Positions 1 through 8,288 are shown, numbered from the stretch's first letter. The stretch: DNA of 15,815 bases from Nitrospirota bacterium (GCA_020348185.1 CP070743.1:1828523-1844337); one strand, 5' to 3'. Translations and numbers: made by a program. The notes: generated by a model from the sequence alone, not told the origin.

Positions 1-15
1 TTTTAATACGGCAAC

Positions 16-1026
16 CTATAACTTAATTTCGATAAAGGCTTTCTTTTTCAACTCCCTCAGCCATTGGTGGTAATTTTCCTCGGTTCGTTTCTTGTACAAT
101 ATGGATTTGATTTGATTTTCAACTTCAGTTAAGTCTCTCGGCCTGGGTGGGATCACCTCGTCCAAAGCGATTATGTGAAAGCCCAGACTCGATTTTATCG
201 GCCTACTGATATCTCCTGGTTTCATGGTCTTAATCGCTTCAGCCAGAGGAGGCAACAGTTCGTCCTCTCTTACCTCTCCCAAGTTCCCGCCTTCGGCCGC
301 CTCGGGCCCGTCAGAATTCTTCTGCGCTAATTCGGCAAAATTCCCATTGGTTCGGAGGGCTAAATACACCATATCCGCCCGAGACCGTTTCGGCGCCTCA
401 TTCTCCCCAGGCCTCACGAAGAAAAAAATTTGTCGAAGGCGGTACGCCGGTGAAATTAAATACGCATCCTTATGTTCTTCGTAATATTGCGTGATCTCGG
501 AATCCGTGACCATCACGGACTGACGGACTTGGAACGCCAGAAGCCTCTCTAGCAGTAGTTGTTCGCGAACTTGCTTTTTCAAGACGGAACCGGCAAGGGG
601 GGTGCCTGTCTTTTGCATCGCAACTTGTTGAAGAGCCTCTTTCACTTCCTCATCGGTCACGGTAATGCCTTTGGCTTCGGCTTCCTGGAGTTGGAGTTTA
701 CGGTCGATGAGCCCGTTGAGGACATCGTAGACTTTTTGGGCGAGTCGTCGATTCAATTCTTCGCCGCTATACTTTGCCCTGAGCCGTTTTCGTTCATCCA
801 CAAGTTCAGGTTCAAGGTCGGACATCGTGATAATATCTTTGTTCACAATAGCGACGATCCGGTCCGAAAATTCTTCTGCCCAGGCTTGCCGGACATCCAA
901 CAGTCCTGAGGTCACCAAAGCTATGGGGGCGGTCGTGATCAGCCAACCGATAAACAAAAAGGTCGTTTGATAAATTTTGGCCCATTGAGGGAGGCCACCC
1001 ACCAAATTGAATTTCCGATGTGACAT
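16..1026 (-). CDS. surA: SurA-like periplasmic peptidyl-prolyl cis-trans isomerase / chaperone
   Basis: Likely periplasmic folding factor for outer-membrane proteins. Seen: a basic N-terminus, then a hydrophobic stretch (about residues 20-43 from the ATG) ending in an AWA-EE signal-peptidase-I-like site, so export is predicted. A SurA-type N-terminal helical region follows, with the typical opening (DRIVAIVNKDIIT) and LIDRKL. One parvulin/PpiC rotamase domain lies at about residues 190-300 (LRQIFFFV, FAELAQKNSDGP, GGNLGEV, SSLGFHIIAL). There is only one rotamase domain, whereas E. coli SurA has two; single-domain forms are common outside gammaproteobacteria. Start: I prefer ATG at 1026; the reading frame stays open to a TTG at 1047, which adds seven residues, and neither has a clear Shine-Dalgarno. 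It is the last gene of the hldE2-mfd-surA cluster, about 125 nt after mfd. Family is certain; the exact name (SurA rather than PrsA/PpiC-like) is less so. Confidence 0.88.
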   Translation of the reverse strand: MSHRKFNLVGGLPQWAKIYQTTFLFIGWLITTAPIALVTSGLLDVRQAWAEEFSDRIVAIVNKDIITMSDLEPELVDERKRLRAKYSGEELNRRLAQKVYDVLNGLIDRKLQLQEAEAKGITVTDEEVKEALQQVAMQKTGTPLAGSVLKKQVREQLLLERLLAFQVRQSVMVTDSEITQYYEEHKDAYLISPAYRLRQIFFFVRPGENEAPKRSRADMVYLALRTNGNFAELAQKNSDGPEAAEGGNLGEVREDELLPPLAEAIKTMKPGDISRPIKSSLGFHIIALDEVIPPRPRDLTEVENQIKSILYKKRTEENYHQWLRELKKKAFIEIKL

Positions 1027-1066
1027 AGAGGGAGAAGTATTGGACAAAAGTTTAAAAATTTTAGAA

Positions 1067-1088
1067 TAGGCAGAGTGGGCATTGCCTA
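1067..1088 (-). terminator. Weak hairpin between mfd and surA-like gene
   Basis: TAGGCA at 1067-1072 and TGCCTA at 1083-1088 form a 6-bp stem with a 10-nt loop. In the minus-strand transcript the stem is followed by a U-rich stretch (complement of about 1048-1066). It could be a weak terminator or attenuator that lowers surA expression relative to mfd, or an RNA-processing site. The stem is short, so this is tentative. Confidence 0.3.
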
Positions 1089-1152
1089 CCTGATCTATTC
1101 ATTCAGTGAGTGCTTAGGGAATGAGGAAAGAAAGACCACTATCGTGACTCCT

Positions 1153-4100
1153 TCAAGACTTCCTGGTCGTTCCTCCAGCCTGGCTGAGGCCCTGCAAAAT
1201 CCTCTTGAGCTCCGTATACAGTACACTCCATTCTTCCTGGGGCATATCAATTTCAAACGATCGGGGCGAGAGAAACCGAAGGCGGTGGTGGCATCGGTCG
1301 AGAAGCCACTGAATTCCATCATCGGGAAATTTGGCTTGATCGTGAAATTTAAAAATAAACGTCTTCCCCTGGAGGTCAATCGACTCCAGCTTTAAGGCCT
1401 TGGCCAAGATCTTCACTTGCATGACTTCGTACAATCGTTCAACCGGATCGGGTAACGGACCATAGCGATCCTGGGTTTCGCTGTGGAGCAAGGCGAGGTC
1501 ACCAATCCGGTCACTAGCCGAGAGCCGTTTATAAAGGCTCAAGCGTTGGCGCGTGTCATCGACATACTCTTCTGGGATAAACGCGGACACGTTGAGATGC
1601 AGTGATGGCTCACACTCTTCCTCGACGTCTTGCCCTTTAAGGTGCTGTACAGCCTGTTCCACCATTTGCAAATACAAATCCAACCCGACGGCGGCGATGT
1701 TGCCGGATTGTTGTTTCCCCAGGAGATTGCCCGCCCCTCGAATTTCCAGATCAGCCGCGGCAATCCTGAACCCTGAGCCGAGCTCCACAAACTCCTGAAT
1801 GGCGTTCAGGCGTTTCTGGGCGTCCGTACTGAGGGTTTCTTCATTCGGGATAAACAGGTAAGCATAGGCTTGTTGGCCACCCCGTCCGACTCGCCCTCGA
1901 AGTTGGTAAAGTTGAGAAAGGCCGAACAGGTCTGCCCGGTCGACAAGGATGGTATTGGCGTTGGGAATGTCGAGCCCGGACTGGATAATCGCCGACGCGA
2001 CGAGCACATCCACTTCCTGATGAAAAAATTTCAACATCACCTCTTCAAGCAAACGTTTATCCATTTGACCATGAGCCATCACTATGCGGGCTTCCGGAAG
2101 AAGATCTTGTAACCATGACCCGATGCGTTCCATCGTTTCAACCCGGTTGTGGACGTAAAACACTTGTCCCCCGCGGGCTAATTCTCTCATGATGGCTTCC
2201 CTGATCACGGTGGAATCAAAACGAAGTACCTGGGTCTGAATCGCGAGCCGGCCGGGAGGAGGCGTGTCGATGATGGAAAGGTCCCGCACGCCCGACAGGG
2301 ACATTTGCAAAGTCCGAGGAATGGGTGTGGCGGAGAGGGTCAGGACGTCGACTTGGGTGCGTAATTGTTTGAGGCGCTCTTTATGTCTGACGCCGAACCA
2401 CTGTTCCTCGTCCGTAATCACCAGGCCAAGGTTTTTAAATGACACGTCTTTTTGGAGGAGACGATGCGTTCCGATGAGGATATCAATGGCTCCTGAGGCG
2501 GCATCCTGACAGATGGCCTTGCTGTCTCCCGCATTCTGAAATCGGGACAGCATTCCGACCCGGACGGGGAACGGGGCGAACCGTACGGAAAAGTTTTCAT
2601 AGTGCTGCTGGGCCAACAGTGTCGTAGGAACGAGGACGGCCACTTGTCGGTTATCCTGGACCGCCTTAAAGGCGGCTCTCATGGCCACCTCGGTTTTGCC
2701 ATATCCCACATCTCCACAGACTAATCGATCCATCGGCTTCGGTGATTCCATATCTCGTTGAACGTCTTCAATGGCCTTCAGTTGATCGGGCGTTTCCTCA
2801 TAATCAAAGGCGGCTTCAAACTCGTGAGTCAACATGCTGTCTTGGGAATACACGCTCCGGCGGGCCACCTCGCGGTTGGCGTAAAGCTCCACCAGTTCAT
2901 GAGCCATATCTTCAATGCTTTTTTTCACTTTGGCTTTGGTGCGACCCCAACTGCTTCCTCCCAAGCGGTCCAATCTGGGTTGTTGTTGGTCTGCCCCGCG
3001 ATACCGCTGGATATCATTCAGTCGATCGAGTGGCACGTAGAGCGTGTCAGTCCCAGCGAATTGAAGGAGCAGGTAGTCACTTTCGTACCCCTGAACGGAA
3101 AGATGTCGGAGCCCTTTATAACGGCTGATTCCGTGATGGACGTGGACCACAAAATCTCCTTCATGCAGGTCATCAAGTGAGGAGAAAAACTTGGCGCTAT
3201 GAGTTTTCTGTTGCGGTCGATGCCTGATCCCCTTCCCGAAAAGCTCTTCTTCGGTAATGAAAGCAACATGTCCCTCGTGAGAGATTAATCCCGCGGAAAG
3301 GTCGCCTTGCACACAATAGAATGGACGCCGTTCTTCAGCCGCTGGGTGTCGCAAGATTGTAGGGTTCCATGCCGCGGCTGGGTGTTCGTGATCGGCCATC
3401 AAGGCCAACAAGCGTTCCACTTGTCCGTCGGTGCGGGCAATCAAGAAGACAGGCCCTTGAGTCCGCAATTGATTAATTTTTGCCAAAGTGTCACCAAGGG
3501 GGGTGCCTCGAAGGCCAATACCAAAACTGGAGGCTGATTGTACGGGTAGGGGAATGATAGGATGCCACCCATCGGTGGGAGGGGGGGGCACAGAATCGCC
3601 GCCAAGGATCGGCCAGTGTTGAACTTTGCCGAAGATGTCCTCCCACAGCAGATAGAGACGATCGGGTTCAGGGTAGGATTCTTTTTCCAAAGGCGATGAG
3701 GACGTATTGTGTTGTGTCCAGACTTCCAAAATGTCGTTCCACAACTTGCCCGCAGCTTTCCGTATTTCTATGGGGCGATGGAGGACCACTCGGGGAGTCG
3801 CACCATGAAAGTACTCAACCAATGACTCCATATCAGAGTACAGGTTTGGGCTATACCATTCTGCATCCTGCTGAAGAGGATGGAGGGATTCGTGGTCATC
3901 AGTCGGTGGGAGATATTCACGAGCCGGCAGAATCCATGCACTCTTGAGTTTTTGGATGGATTCTTGAGTCGCCGGATCAAACAGGCGGATTGAGTCAATC
4001 GTATCACCCAAGAACTCGACCCGAAGCGGGTCAGAATGAGCGGTTGAGAAAATGTCGAGGATCCCTCCCCGGATACTAAATTCACCAGGGATGTCGACAA

Positions 4101-4653
4101 TGGAAACCCGATGGTACCCCAGGCGTAACAGGGCCTGGATGAGTGGTGTTCGTTCATGCGTTTCACCCGTATTCAGGGATACACAAGCCTCGGCGAACGT
4201 CTTTTGAGGAAGCACTTTCTGTATAAGAGCCGGGGCTGACGTGACCACGTGGGTCGGTTCTTCGTGGGTCAAACGATGAAGGGTCGTCACCCGTTTGGCG
4301 ATGACATCAATAGGTGGAAGCGAGGATTGGTAGGGTAACGTCCCCCATTGAGGGAACCGCACCAATGGGTCGAGAGGTAAGCCCAAAAGGGAGCGGAAGA
4401 ACCAGAGGTCCTGATAGAGTTGTTCGGCTTCTTGCTCCGAGGCGGTGATAATCAAACTGGAATCAAAATCTCGACTCCCTGATTGTGGTGCAGGCTCGCC
4501 ATTCTTCGAAAGGTCGGAAAGAAGGGTCAGTATAAAGGGGAAGCTGGAAGGTTGAGTGCTGATAAGACAAGGGTGAGTGGCCGTTTCCCCCAGGCTGGAC
4601 TGGATTGACTGAAGAACTGAATCAAAATGTGGAAAATGGGACCGGGAGGTCAT
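1153..4653 (-). CDS. mfd: Transcription-repair coupling factor Mfd
   Basis: ATP-driven DNA translocase that removes RNA polymerase stalled at lesions and recruits UvrA to the template strand. It has 1166 residues, normal for full-length Mfd. Domains in order: UvrB-like region including the UvrA-contact module (about 1-350, with RGGILDIF and VEFLGD near 190-220); RNA-polymerase-interacting CarD-like domain (about 490-560, VVHVHHGISRYKG and LYVPLDRL); RecG-like translocase with Walker A GDVGYGKT at 646-653, motif II DEEQ at 748-751, motif III SATPIPRT and motif VI QLRGRVGRGG; C-terminal TRCF domain (VSAFIPEEYV and on). Residue 752, just after DEEQ, is Trp (TGG, complement of 2398-2400) where the family usually has Arg. 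The start ATG overlaps the hldE2 stop by 4 nt, so the two are probably translationally coupled. Identification is essentially certain. Confidence 0.98.
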   Translation of the reverse strand: MTSRSHFPHFDSVLQSIQSSLGETATHPCLISTQPSSFPFILTLLSDLSKNGEPAPQSGSRDFDSSLIITASEQEAEQLYQDLWFFRSLLGLPLDPLVRFPQWGTLPYQSSLPPIDVIAKRVTTLHRLTHEEPTHVVTSAPALIQKVLPQKTFAEACVSLNTGETHERTPLIQALLRLGYHRVSIVDIPGEFSIRGGILDIFSTAHSDPLRVEFLGDTIDSIRLFDPATQESIQKLKSAWILPAREYLPPTDDHESLHPLQQDAEWYSPNLYSDMESLVEYFHGATPRVVLHRPIEIRKAAGKLWNDILEVWTQHNTSSSPLEKESYPEPDRLYLLWEDIFGKVQHWPILGGDSVPPPPTDGWHPIIPLPVQSASSFGIGLRGTPLGDTLAKINQLRTQGPVFLIARTDGQVERLLALMADHEHPAAAWNPTILRHPAAEERRPFYCVQGDLSAGLISHEGHVAFITEEELFGKGIRHRPQQKTHSAKFFSSLDDLHEGDFVVHVHHGISRYKGLRHLSVQGYESDYLLLQFAGTDTLYVPLDRLNDIQRYRGADQQQPRLDRLGGSSWGRTKAKVKKSIEDMAHELVELYANREVARRSVYSQDSMLTHEFEAAFDYEETPDQLKAIEDVQRDMESPKPMDRLVCGDVGYGKTEVAMRAAFKAVQDNRQVAVLVPTTLLAQQHYENFSVRFAPFPVRVGMLSRFQNAGDSKAICQDAASGAIDILIGTHRLLQKDVSFKNLGLVITDEEQWFGVRHKERLKQLRTQVDVLTLSATPIPRTLQMSLSGVRDLSIIDTPPPGRLAIQTQVLRFDSTVIREAIMRELARGGQVFYVHNRVETMERIGSWLQDLLPEARIVMAHGQMDKRLLEEVMLKFFHQEVDVLVASAIIQSGLDIPNANTILVDRADLFGLSQLYQLRGRVGRGGQQAYAYLFIPNEETLSTDAQKRLNAIQEFVELGSGFRIAAADLEIRGAGNLLGKQQSGNIAAVGLDLYLQMVEQAVQHLKGQDVEEECEPSLHLNVSAFIPEEYVDDTRQRLSLYKRLSASDRIGDLALLHSETQDRYGPLPDPVERLYEVMQVKILAKALKLESIDLQGKTFIFKFHDQAKFPDDGIQWLLDRCHHRLRFLSPRSFEIDMPQEEWSVLYTELKRILQGLSQAGGTTRKS

Positions 4654-5207
4654 AGGACTGTTTTGGAGGTCGCGGACGGACCCTTGTCGCTGGCTTGCTC
4701 TTCTTGACTACGTGGTTGAGGCAAAGTTGATTGAATGCGTTCAATGATCTTGGTCGTTGAAATGTCGGGCACGAGAGGAATGGAATATACCCTACCCCCA
4801 TGGGCCTCCACGACACCGCGGCCGATGATCCGGTCGAGTGACCAATCGCCACCTTTGACGAGGACATTGGGAAGCAGACCCTCAATGAGACGTAACGGAT
4901 CAGGATCATCAAAGGGTACCACAAAATCCACACATATCAGCGCTGCTAGGACTTCCGCCCGTTGTTCTCCTGGAATAACCGGGCGACCTTGCGCTTTTCC
5001 CAAGGAACGAACCGATGCGTCACTGTTCATGCCGACAATCAGGAGGTCGCCCAGCTTTTTGGCTTCCTGAAGGTACCGGATATGCCCAATATGGAGAAGA
5101 TCGAAACAACCTTTAGTAAAAACGACGGTAGGCTTCCCCGCATCACGGCGTGCTGAAACAATTGGAATCAACTCTTCCAACGATTTAATCTTGGATTTCA
5201 TGGTCAT
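4650..5207 (-). CDS. rfaE2: D-glycero-beta-D-manno-heptose 1-phosphate adenylyltransferase (stand-alone HldE C-terminal domain, RfaE2)
   Basis: Transfers AMP from ATP to D-glycero-beta-D-manno-heptose 1-phosphate to give ADP-heptose, the precursor of lipopolysaccharide inner core; cytoplasmic. Seen: a nucleotidyltransferase fold with FTKGCFDLLHIGH at about 30-42 (HIGH motif H39-H42), GMNSDASVRSLGK, RPVIPGEQRAEVLAAL, KGGDW near 118-122 and the ISTTKII motif at 149-155. Length is 185 residues: only the adenylyltransferase half is present, with no N-terminal ribokinase-like heptose kinase as in fused E. coli HldE. A low-complexity Ser/Gln/Glu-rich tail of about 25 residues follows the fold. Residue 32 is Lys where Asn is usual (FTNGCFD). 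Start ATG at 5207, with a second ATG two codons later; no strong ribosome-binding site. First gene of the minus-strand operon, overlapping mfd by 4 nt. Confidence 0.93.
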   Translation of the reverse strand: MTMKSKIKSLEELIPIVSARRDAGKPTVVFTKGCFDLLHIGHIRYLQEAKKLGDLLIVGMNSDASVRSLGKAQGRPVIPGEQRAEVLAALICVDFVVPFDDPDPLRLIEGLLPNVLVKGGDWSLDRIIGRGVVEAHGGRVYSIPLVPDISTTKIIERIQSTLPQPRSQEEQASDKGPSATSKTVL

Positions 5208-5224
5208 CCGGGTATTGTGATATC

Positions 5225-5259
5225 CCTATGATACCTGGTATTTGGGGTAAAATCATAGG
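5225..5259. repeat. Inverted repeat in the divergent hldE2 / SLC13 intergenic region
   Basis: CCTATGAT at 5225-5232 and ATCATAGG at 5252-5259 are perfect 8-bp inverted arms 19 bp apart. The repeat lies 18-52 bp upstream of the rfaE2 start. It may be an operator half-site pair or a hairpin in the 5' leader of the rfaE2-mfd-surA message. I found no convincing sigma70 promoter pair in this region on either strand, so its role is open. Confidence 0.4.
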
Positions 5260-5348
5260 AGGGAAGATTGTAAATAGTTTCGAGTCCCTGGTTTCGAATT
5301 TCAGGCAAATAGAGAAAGAATTCTCCTAAAATTATCTGAAACTTGTAA

Positions 5349-5369
5349 TTTGAGATATGAAATCTGAGA
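5349..5369 (+). repeat. Short dispersed AT-rich repeat, copy 1
   Basis: Contains TTTGAGAT (5349-5356) and TGAAATCTGAGA (5358-5369). Both words recur in inverted orientation between infC and rpmI (13758-13783). It resembles degenerate TTTGARATCTGAGAT-like units. It overlaps the start codon of the SLC13-type transporter, so the first few residues of that protein are repeat-derived. Confidence 0.5.
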
Positions 5370-6841
5370 TCCAAAAACCTCCAGACCATAGAAAAGAGCG
5401 CATCGGCTTGGTTGTCGGCCCAGTCTTTGCTGGCCTCATTTATCTCTTACTCCCCGACACCCTGGCGCATGAAGCTCGTACGCTTGCCGCGATATTAACC
5501 TGGGTAGTGGTCTATTGGATTACGGAACCGATTCCCATTCCGATTACCGCATTGCTGGGAACGGGGTTATGCGTGTTGACGGGTCTGGGTTCGATGAAAA
5601 CTGTGTTTTCAGCTTACGCCCACCCGATTATCTTTCTGTTTATCGGAAGTTTTTTTCTGGCGGAGGCCTTGACAGTCCATGGCTTGGACAAACGATTCGG
5701 CATTTGGCTTTTATCCCTTAAATGGGTCGGAATGCGCCCCGTGCGAATCTTTATCGCAATGGGATGCGCGGTCGCGGCGCTATCAATGTGGATTAGCAAT
5801 ACGGCGGCTGCGGCGTTGATGCTCCCCATTGCCTTGGGAGTCCTCACGACCATCCGGGGCCCTCACGAGGGTCCAACCCAGTTTGATACGGGGTTTTTGC
5901 TATTAGTCGCGTACGGAGCGGGAGTGGGCGGAGTGGTAACAATTATTGGAACACCACCAAATCTGATCGGCGTTGCCCTATTGTCTGAACAGGCGAACAT
6001 CGACATTTCTTTTGGGACATGGATGGCTCTTGGTTTGCCCCTCGGAGTCTTTATGTTGGGGGTGGTCAGTCTTTACCTTCTTAAGTTATCCCCACCCCCA
6101 AGCACCATCGCTGGTTCCGGGGCCATGATTGAGGAACAACGTGTAAGACTCGGTCAATGGTCAAGGGGAGAACGGAATGCTTTCTTGGGGTTTAGTCTTG
6201 CCGTTGTCCTCTGGATTGTCCCGGGAATCCTGTCGGCTTCGTTAGGTACCGATCATGCCGTCGTGTCATGGCTCAAACTTCATCTCCCCAAGGAACTAGT
6301 TCCCATAATTGCCGCCGGGCTGCTGTTTCTCCTTCCCATTAACTTCCAGCAGCGAACCTTTACCCTTACCTGGAAACAGGCCGTGAACATCAACTGGGGG
6401 ACCATTCTTTTATTCGGGGGCGGGATTGCCTTTGGTGGTCTCATGGTGAAAACCCAATTAGCCTATACCATTGGCGAAGGCCTGGTAGGCCTTTTCGGTG
6501 TCCAATCCGTCTGGGGCCTAACCGCCGTGGCCATCGGGGCCGCGATCATTCTCACCGAGCTGGCCTCCAACACCGCCGCCGCCAGCATGCTTGTGCCGGT
6601 AGTCATAGCAATTGCACACGCAGCAGGAGTATCACCCCTTCCTCCCACCCTCGGGGCCTGCATGGGCGCCAGCCTGGCCTTTGTGTTACCAGTGTCCACG
6701 CCACCGAACGCAATTGTGTATGGAACAGGCTATGTCCCCATTACCAGTATGATACGAGCTGGATTGATCTTAGACATACTCGGCGGAATCGTCATCTGGG
6801 TGACGCTTCGGTTGCTGTGTCCGCTGATTGGGTTGAGTTAG
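5357..6841 (+). CDS. SLC13/DASS family sodium-coupled anion transporter (dicarboxylate or sulfate type)
   Basis: Inner-membrane transporter of the divalent anion:Na+ symporter family, likely importing dicarboxylates or an inorganic divalent anion. The 494 residues are strongly hydrophobic with a dozen or so membrane segments. Seen: the family's two pseudo-symmetric SNT motifs (ISNTAAAALMLP near 148-160 and LASNTAAASMLVP in the second half), which bind sodium and substrate in characterised members, each followed by a PPN loop (GTPPNLIG and STPPNAIVYGTGY). The early TEPIPIPITALL loop is also typical. Length matches bacterial members (about 450-500). The ATG at 5357 lies inside a short dispersed repeat, preceded by a weak GAGA; no other ATG precedes the first membrane segment. 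It is monocistronic, divergent from rfaE2 and convergent with the kinase gene. Substrate cannot be told from sequence alone. Confidence 0.92.
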   Translation: MKSEIQKPPDHRKERIGLVVGPVFAGLIYLLLPDTLAHEARTLAAILTWVVVYWITEPIPIPITALLGTGLCVLTGLGSMKTVFSAYAHPIIFLFIGSFFLAEALTVHGLDKRFGIWLLSLKWVGMRPVRIFIAMGCAVAALSMWISNTAAAALMLPIALGVLTTIRGPHEGPTQFDTGFLLLVAYGAGVGGVVTIIGTPPNLIGVALLSEQANIDISFGTWMALGLPLGVFMLGVVSLYLLKLSPPPSTIAGSGAMIEEQRVRLGQWSRGERNAFLGFSLAVVLWIVPGILSASLGTDHAVVSWLKLHLPKELVPIIAAGLLFLLPINFQQRTFTLTWKQAVNINWGTILLFGGGIAFGGLMVKTQLAYTIGEGLVGLFGVQSVWGLTAVAIGAAIILTELASNTAAASMLVPVVIAIAHAAGVSPLPPTLGACMGASLAFVLPVSTPPNAIVYGTGYVPITSMIRAGLILDILGGIVIWVTLRLLCPLIGLS

Positions 6842-6853
6842 GTTATTGTAGCT

Positions 6854-6870
6854 GCAGCATCTCATGCTGC
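6854..6870. terminator. Hairpin between convergent SLC13 and kinase genes
   Basis: GCAGCAT (6854-6860) and ATGCTGC (6864-6870) give a perfect 7-bp stem with a 3-nt loop, 12 nt after the transporter stop in the 105-bp gap between two convergent genes. The position fits a bidirectional terminator, but neither side has a U-run, so intrinsic termination would be weak. It could instead be an mRNA 3'-end stabiliser. Confidence 0.4.
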
Positions 6871-6946
6871 CTTACCTGTACACGCAATTTGGTGAACCCT
6901 TACTTACAGTGTCCTTGGTTTGCGTTGGGTTGTTAATTAGAAAGGT

Positions 6947-8149
6947 TTAGTCGCCGGGGAACAAGTCCATCAGGTTTCGAGCGGTTCGGTAGACCTTGGC
7001 CACATTTCGGGGTTCGAGTTCTTCGATTAATATTTCCATGGCCAACCGATTGATAAAGAAATCCTTCAGGCTCAATCCAAACCCCTGCCCCCAATCGACT
7101 GGGTCGATCTTCTGATTCGAATATTTTTCCAGGGTGAGTCGATGCCGTTCTATAAAAGGAAGGACCTCATCCGCAGAAGAATTTTCGGAAATGAAATAAC
7201 AAAGAAACTCGCAAAGATCCCGCTGAGGTAAGTGGACGATAGCAGCATCCCAATCGAACACGCATACGCATTTTTTCACTTCTCCCTGACGAAAACCCAC
7301 GTTTTTGGGAACGAGATCATTGTGGATCATCGTCTTCGGCAGGTGTTCAATCTTTTTCCACCAGTGAGACATTGTTCCAACAAGATCAAGATGAAATTCT
7401 AAATCCTCCATCGTCATGATTTTTCCCACCTGAGACCGAGCGGCATCAGCAAGTCCCCGCCACAAGGGCAAAAGTGATTCCATCCGGGTGGTAGTCATTT
7501 CAGGGCTCATCCATACCTGTTGTGCCAACGACTCGGTCTTCCGGTACCAGATTGCATGGAGTTCTGCGATGGCATCGATGGTTGCCTCGACGGCTTCCCG
7601 ATCCCACAGAGATAGATCAGTATTGGTGGAGAGGTACGCTTCATCCAAACCTTCCATAACAATGATGTAATCCTGCTTCGCCTGGTCCACATACAGACCA
7701 AGCAGTTCGGGCTGATAGTTTTTGAGGGCCGAATGCCTGATCTGCAACCGGTAAATTTCTATTTCTTTGATGTCGGATTTTTCAAATCCCCCGGCCGGGG
7801 CAAGATACTCATGAGATGCGACCCGACTATCAAGTCCGTAATCCGAAATCAGTTTTGAGATCACCTTCATTAAATCCTGAACGGGTTGTTTGGACTTAAT
7901 GAGGACTTTTCTTTCAAAATTCTGCCCCTCACGCTCATACACCAATTCGTATTGTTGGATTCCGATGATCCGGGAAGTTGAAAGAGTTTCATATTTCGCA
8001 TCCACCACAAGTTTTCCTCCGGTCGCAAGAAAGCGGGAAGAATGGACTCGTGCGGAAGGATCGTCAAAGGTGTGCTGAAGACAATATTGAAAAAAGGCGG
8101 AGGTAAACTGCCACGATTGATTTTTGAAAGTTATGAATTCAGTGTTCAA
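6947..8149 (-). CDS. Aminoglycoside phosphotransferase (APH) family kinase, substrate unknown
   Basis: Protein-kinase-like small-molecule phosphotransferase of the APH/choline kinase superfamily. Seen: a kinase N-lobe with VLIKSK near 84-89 that may carry the ATP lysine; a hinge-like IIVMEGLDEAYLS segment; ELHAIWYR; the catalytic loop with H276, D278 and N283 (IHNDLVPKNVGF, the HxDxxxxN pattern); and the metal-binding D299-W300-D301. Key catalytic residues are therefore intact. The N-terminal ~80 residues before the kinase fold look like an extra domain I do not recognise. Length 400 residues. The start is a TTG at 8149: an in-frame stop lies about 33 nt upstream and the next ATG is codon 93, so TTG is the only usual start keeping the N-lobe; no Shine-Dalgarno is visible. 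It stands alone. The name does not imply antibiotic resistance; many family members act on metabolites or lipids. Confidence 0.8.
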   Translation of the reverse strand: MNTEFITFKNQSWQFTSAFFQYCLQHTFDDPSARVHSSRFLATGGKLVVDAKYETLSTSRIIGIQQYELVYEREGQNFERKVLIKSKQPVQDLMKVISKLISDYGLDSRVASHEYLAPAGGFEKSDIKEIEIYRLQIRHSALKNYQPELLGLYVDQAKQDYIIVMEGLDEAYLSTNTDLSLWDREAVEATIDAIAELHAIWYRKTESLAQQVWMSPEMTTTRMESLLPLWRGLADAARSQVGKIMTMEDLEFHLDLVGTMSHWWKKIEHLPKTMIHNDLVPKNVGFRQGEVKKCVCVFDWDAAIVHLPQRDLCEFLCYFISENSSADEVLPFIERHRLTLEKYSNQKIDPVDWGQGFGLSLKDFFINRLAMEILIEELEPRNVAKVYRTARNLMDLFPGD

Positions 8150-8270
8150 TGGAAAAGTGGTTATTGCTATTGCTAGAGTTTACATCAAAAGGGAAATATT
8201 AGGTGCTCATAGAATTTTCTCAAGATGAATGGCTCGTCATTCCTCAAATTGTGGTTCGTAAATAGGGAAG

Positions 8271-8288
8271 AAGGGCCGTTCGGTCCTT
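8271..8288 (-). terminator. Hairpin downstream of the flavin monooxygenase gene
   Basis: AAGGGCC (8271-8277) pairs with GGTCCTT (8282-8288) with one G-T wobble around a 4-nt loop, about 60 nt past the minus-strand monooxygenase stop. A second small hairpin, GGACG-N5-CGTCC, sits at 8314-8328. The minus-strand flank is only moderately U-rich. Together they probably end the monooxygenase transcript before the kinase gene; the rest of the 198-bp gap (8150-8347) shows nothing recognisable. Confidence 0.4.

Noticed and set aside
2758..3180. Plus-strand 140-codon frame inside mfd
   Set aside because: It is antisense to the conserved CarD-like/translocase boundary of Mfd, with no independent evidence.
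5204..5389. Minus-strand 61-codon frame in the divergent gap
   Set aside because: Its sequence is the translation of the AT-rich dispersed repeat (runs such as FHISNYKFQII), a common source of false small genes.
6947..8149. Antibiotic-resistance gene
   Set aside because: The APH fold is shared by many metabolic kinases; nothing else in the context points to aminoglycoside resistance.
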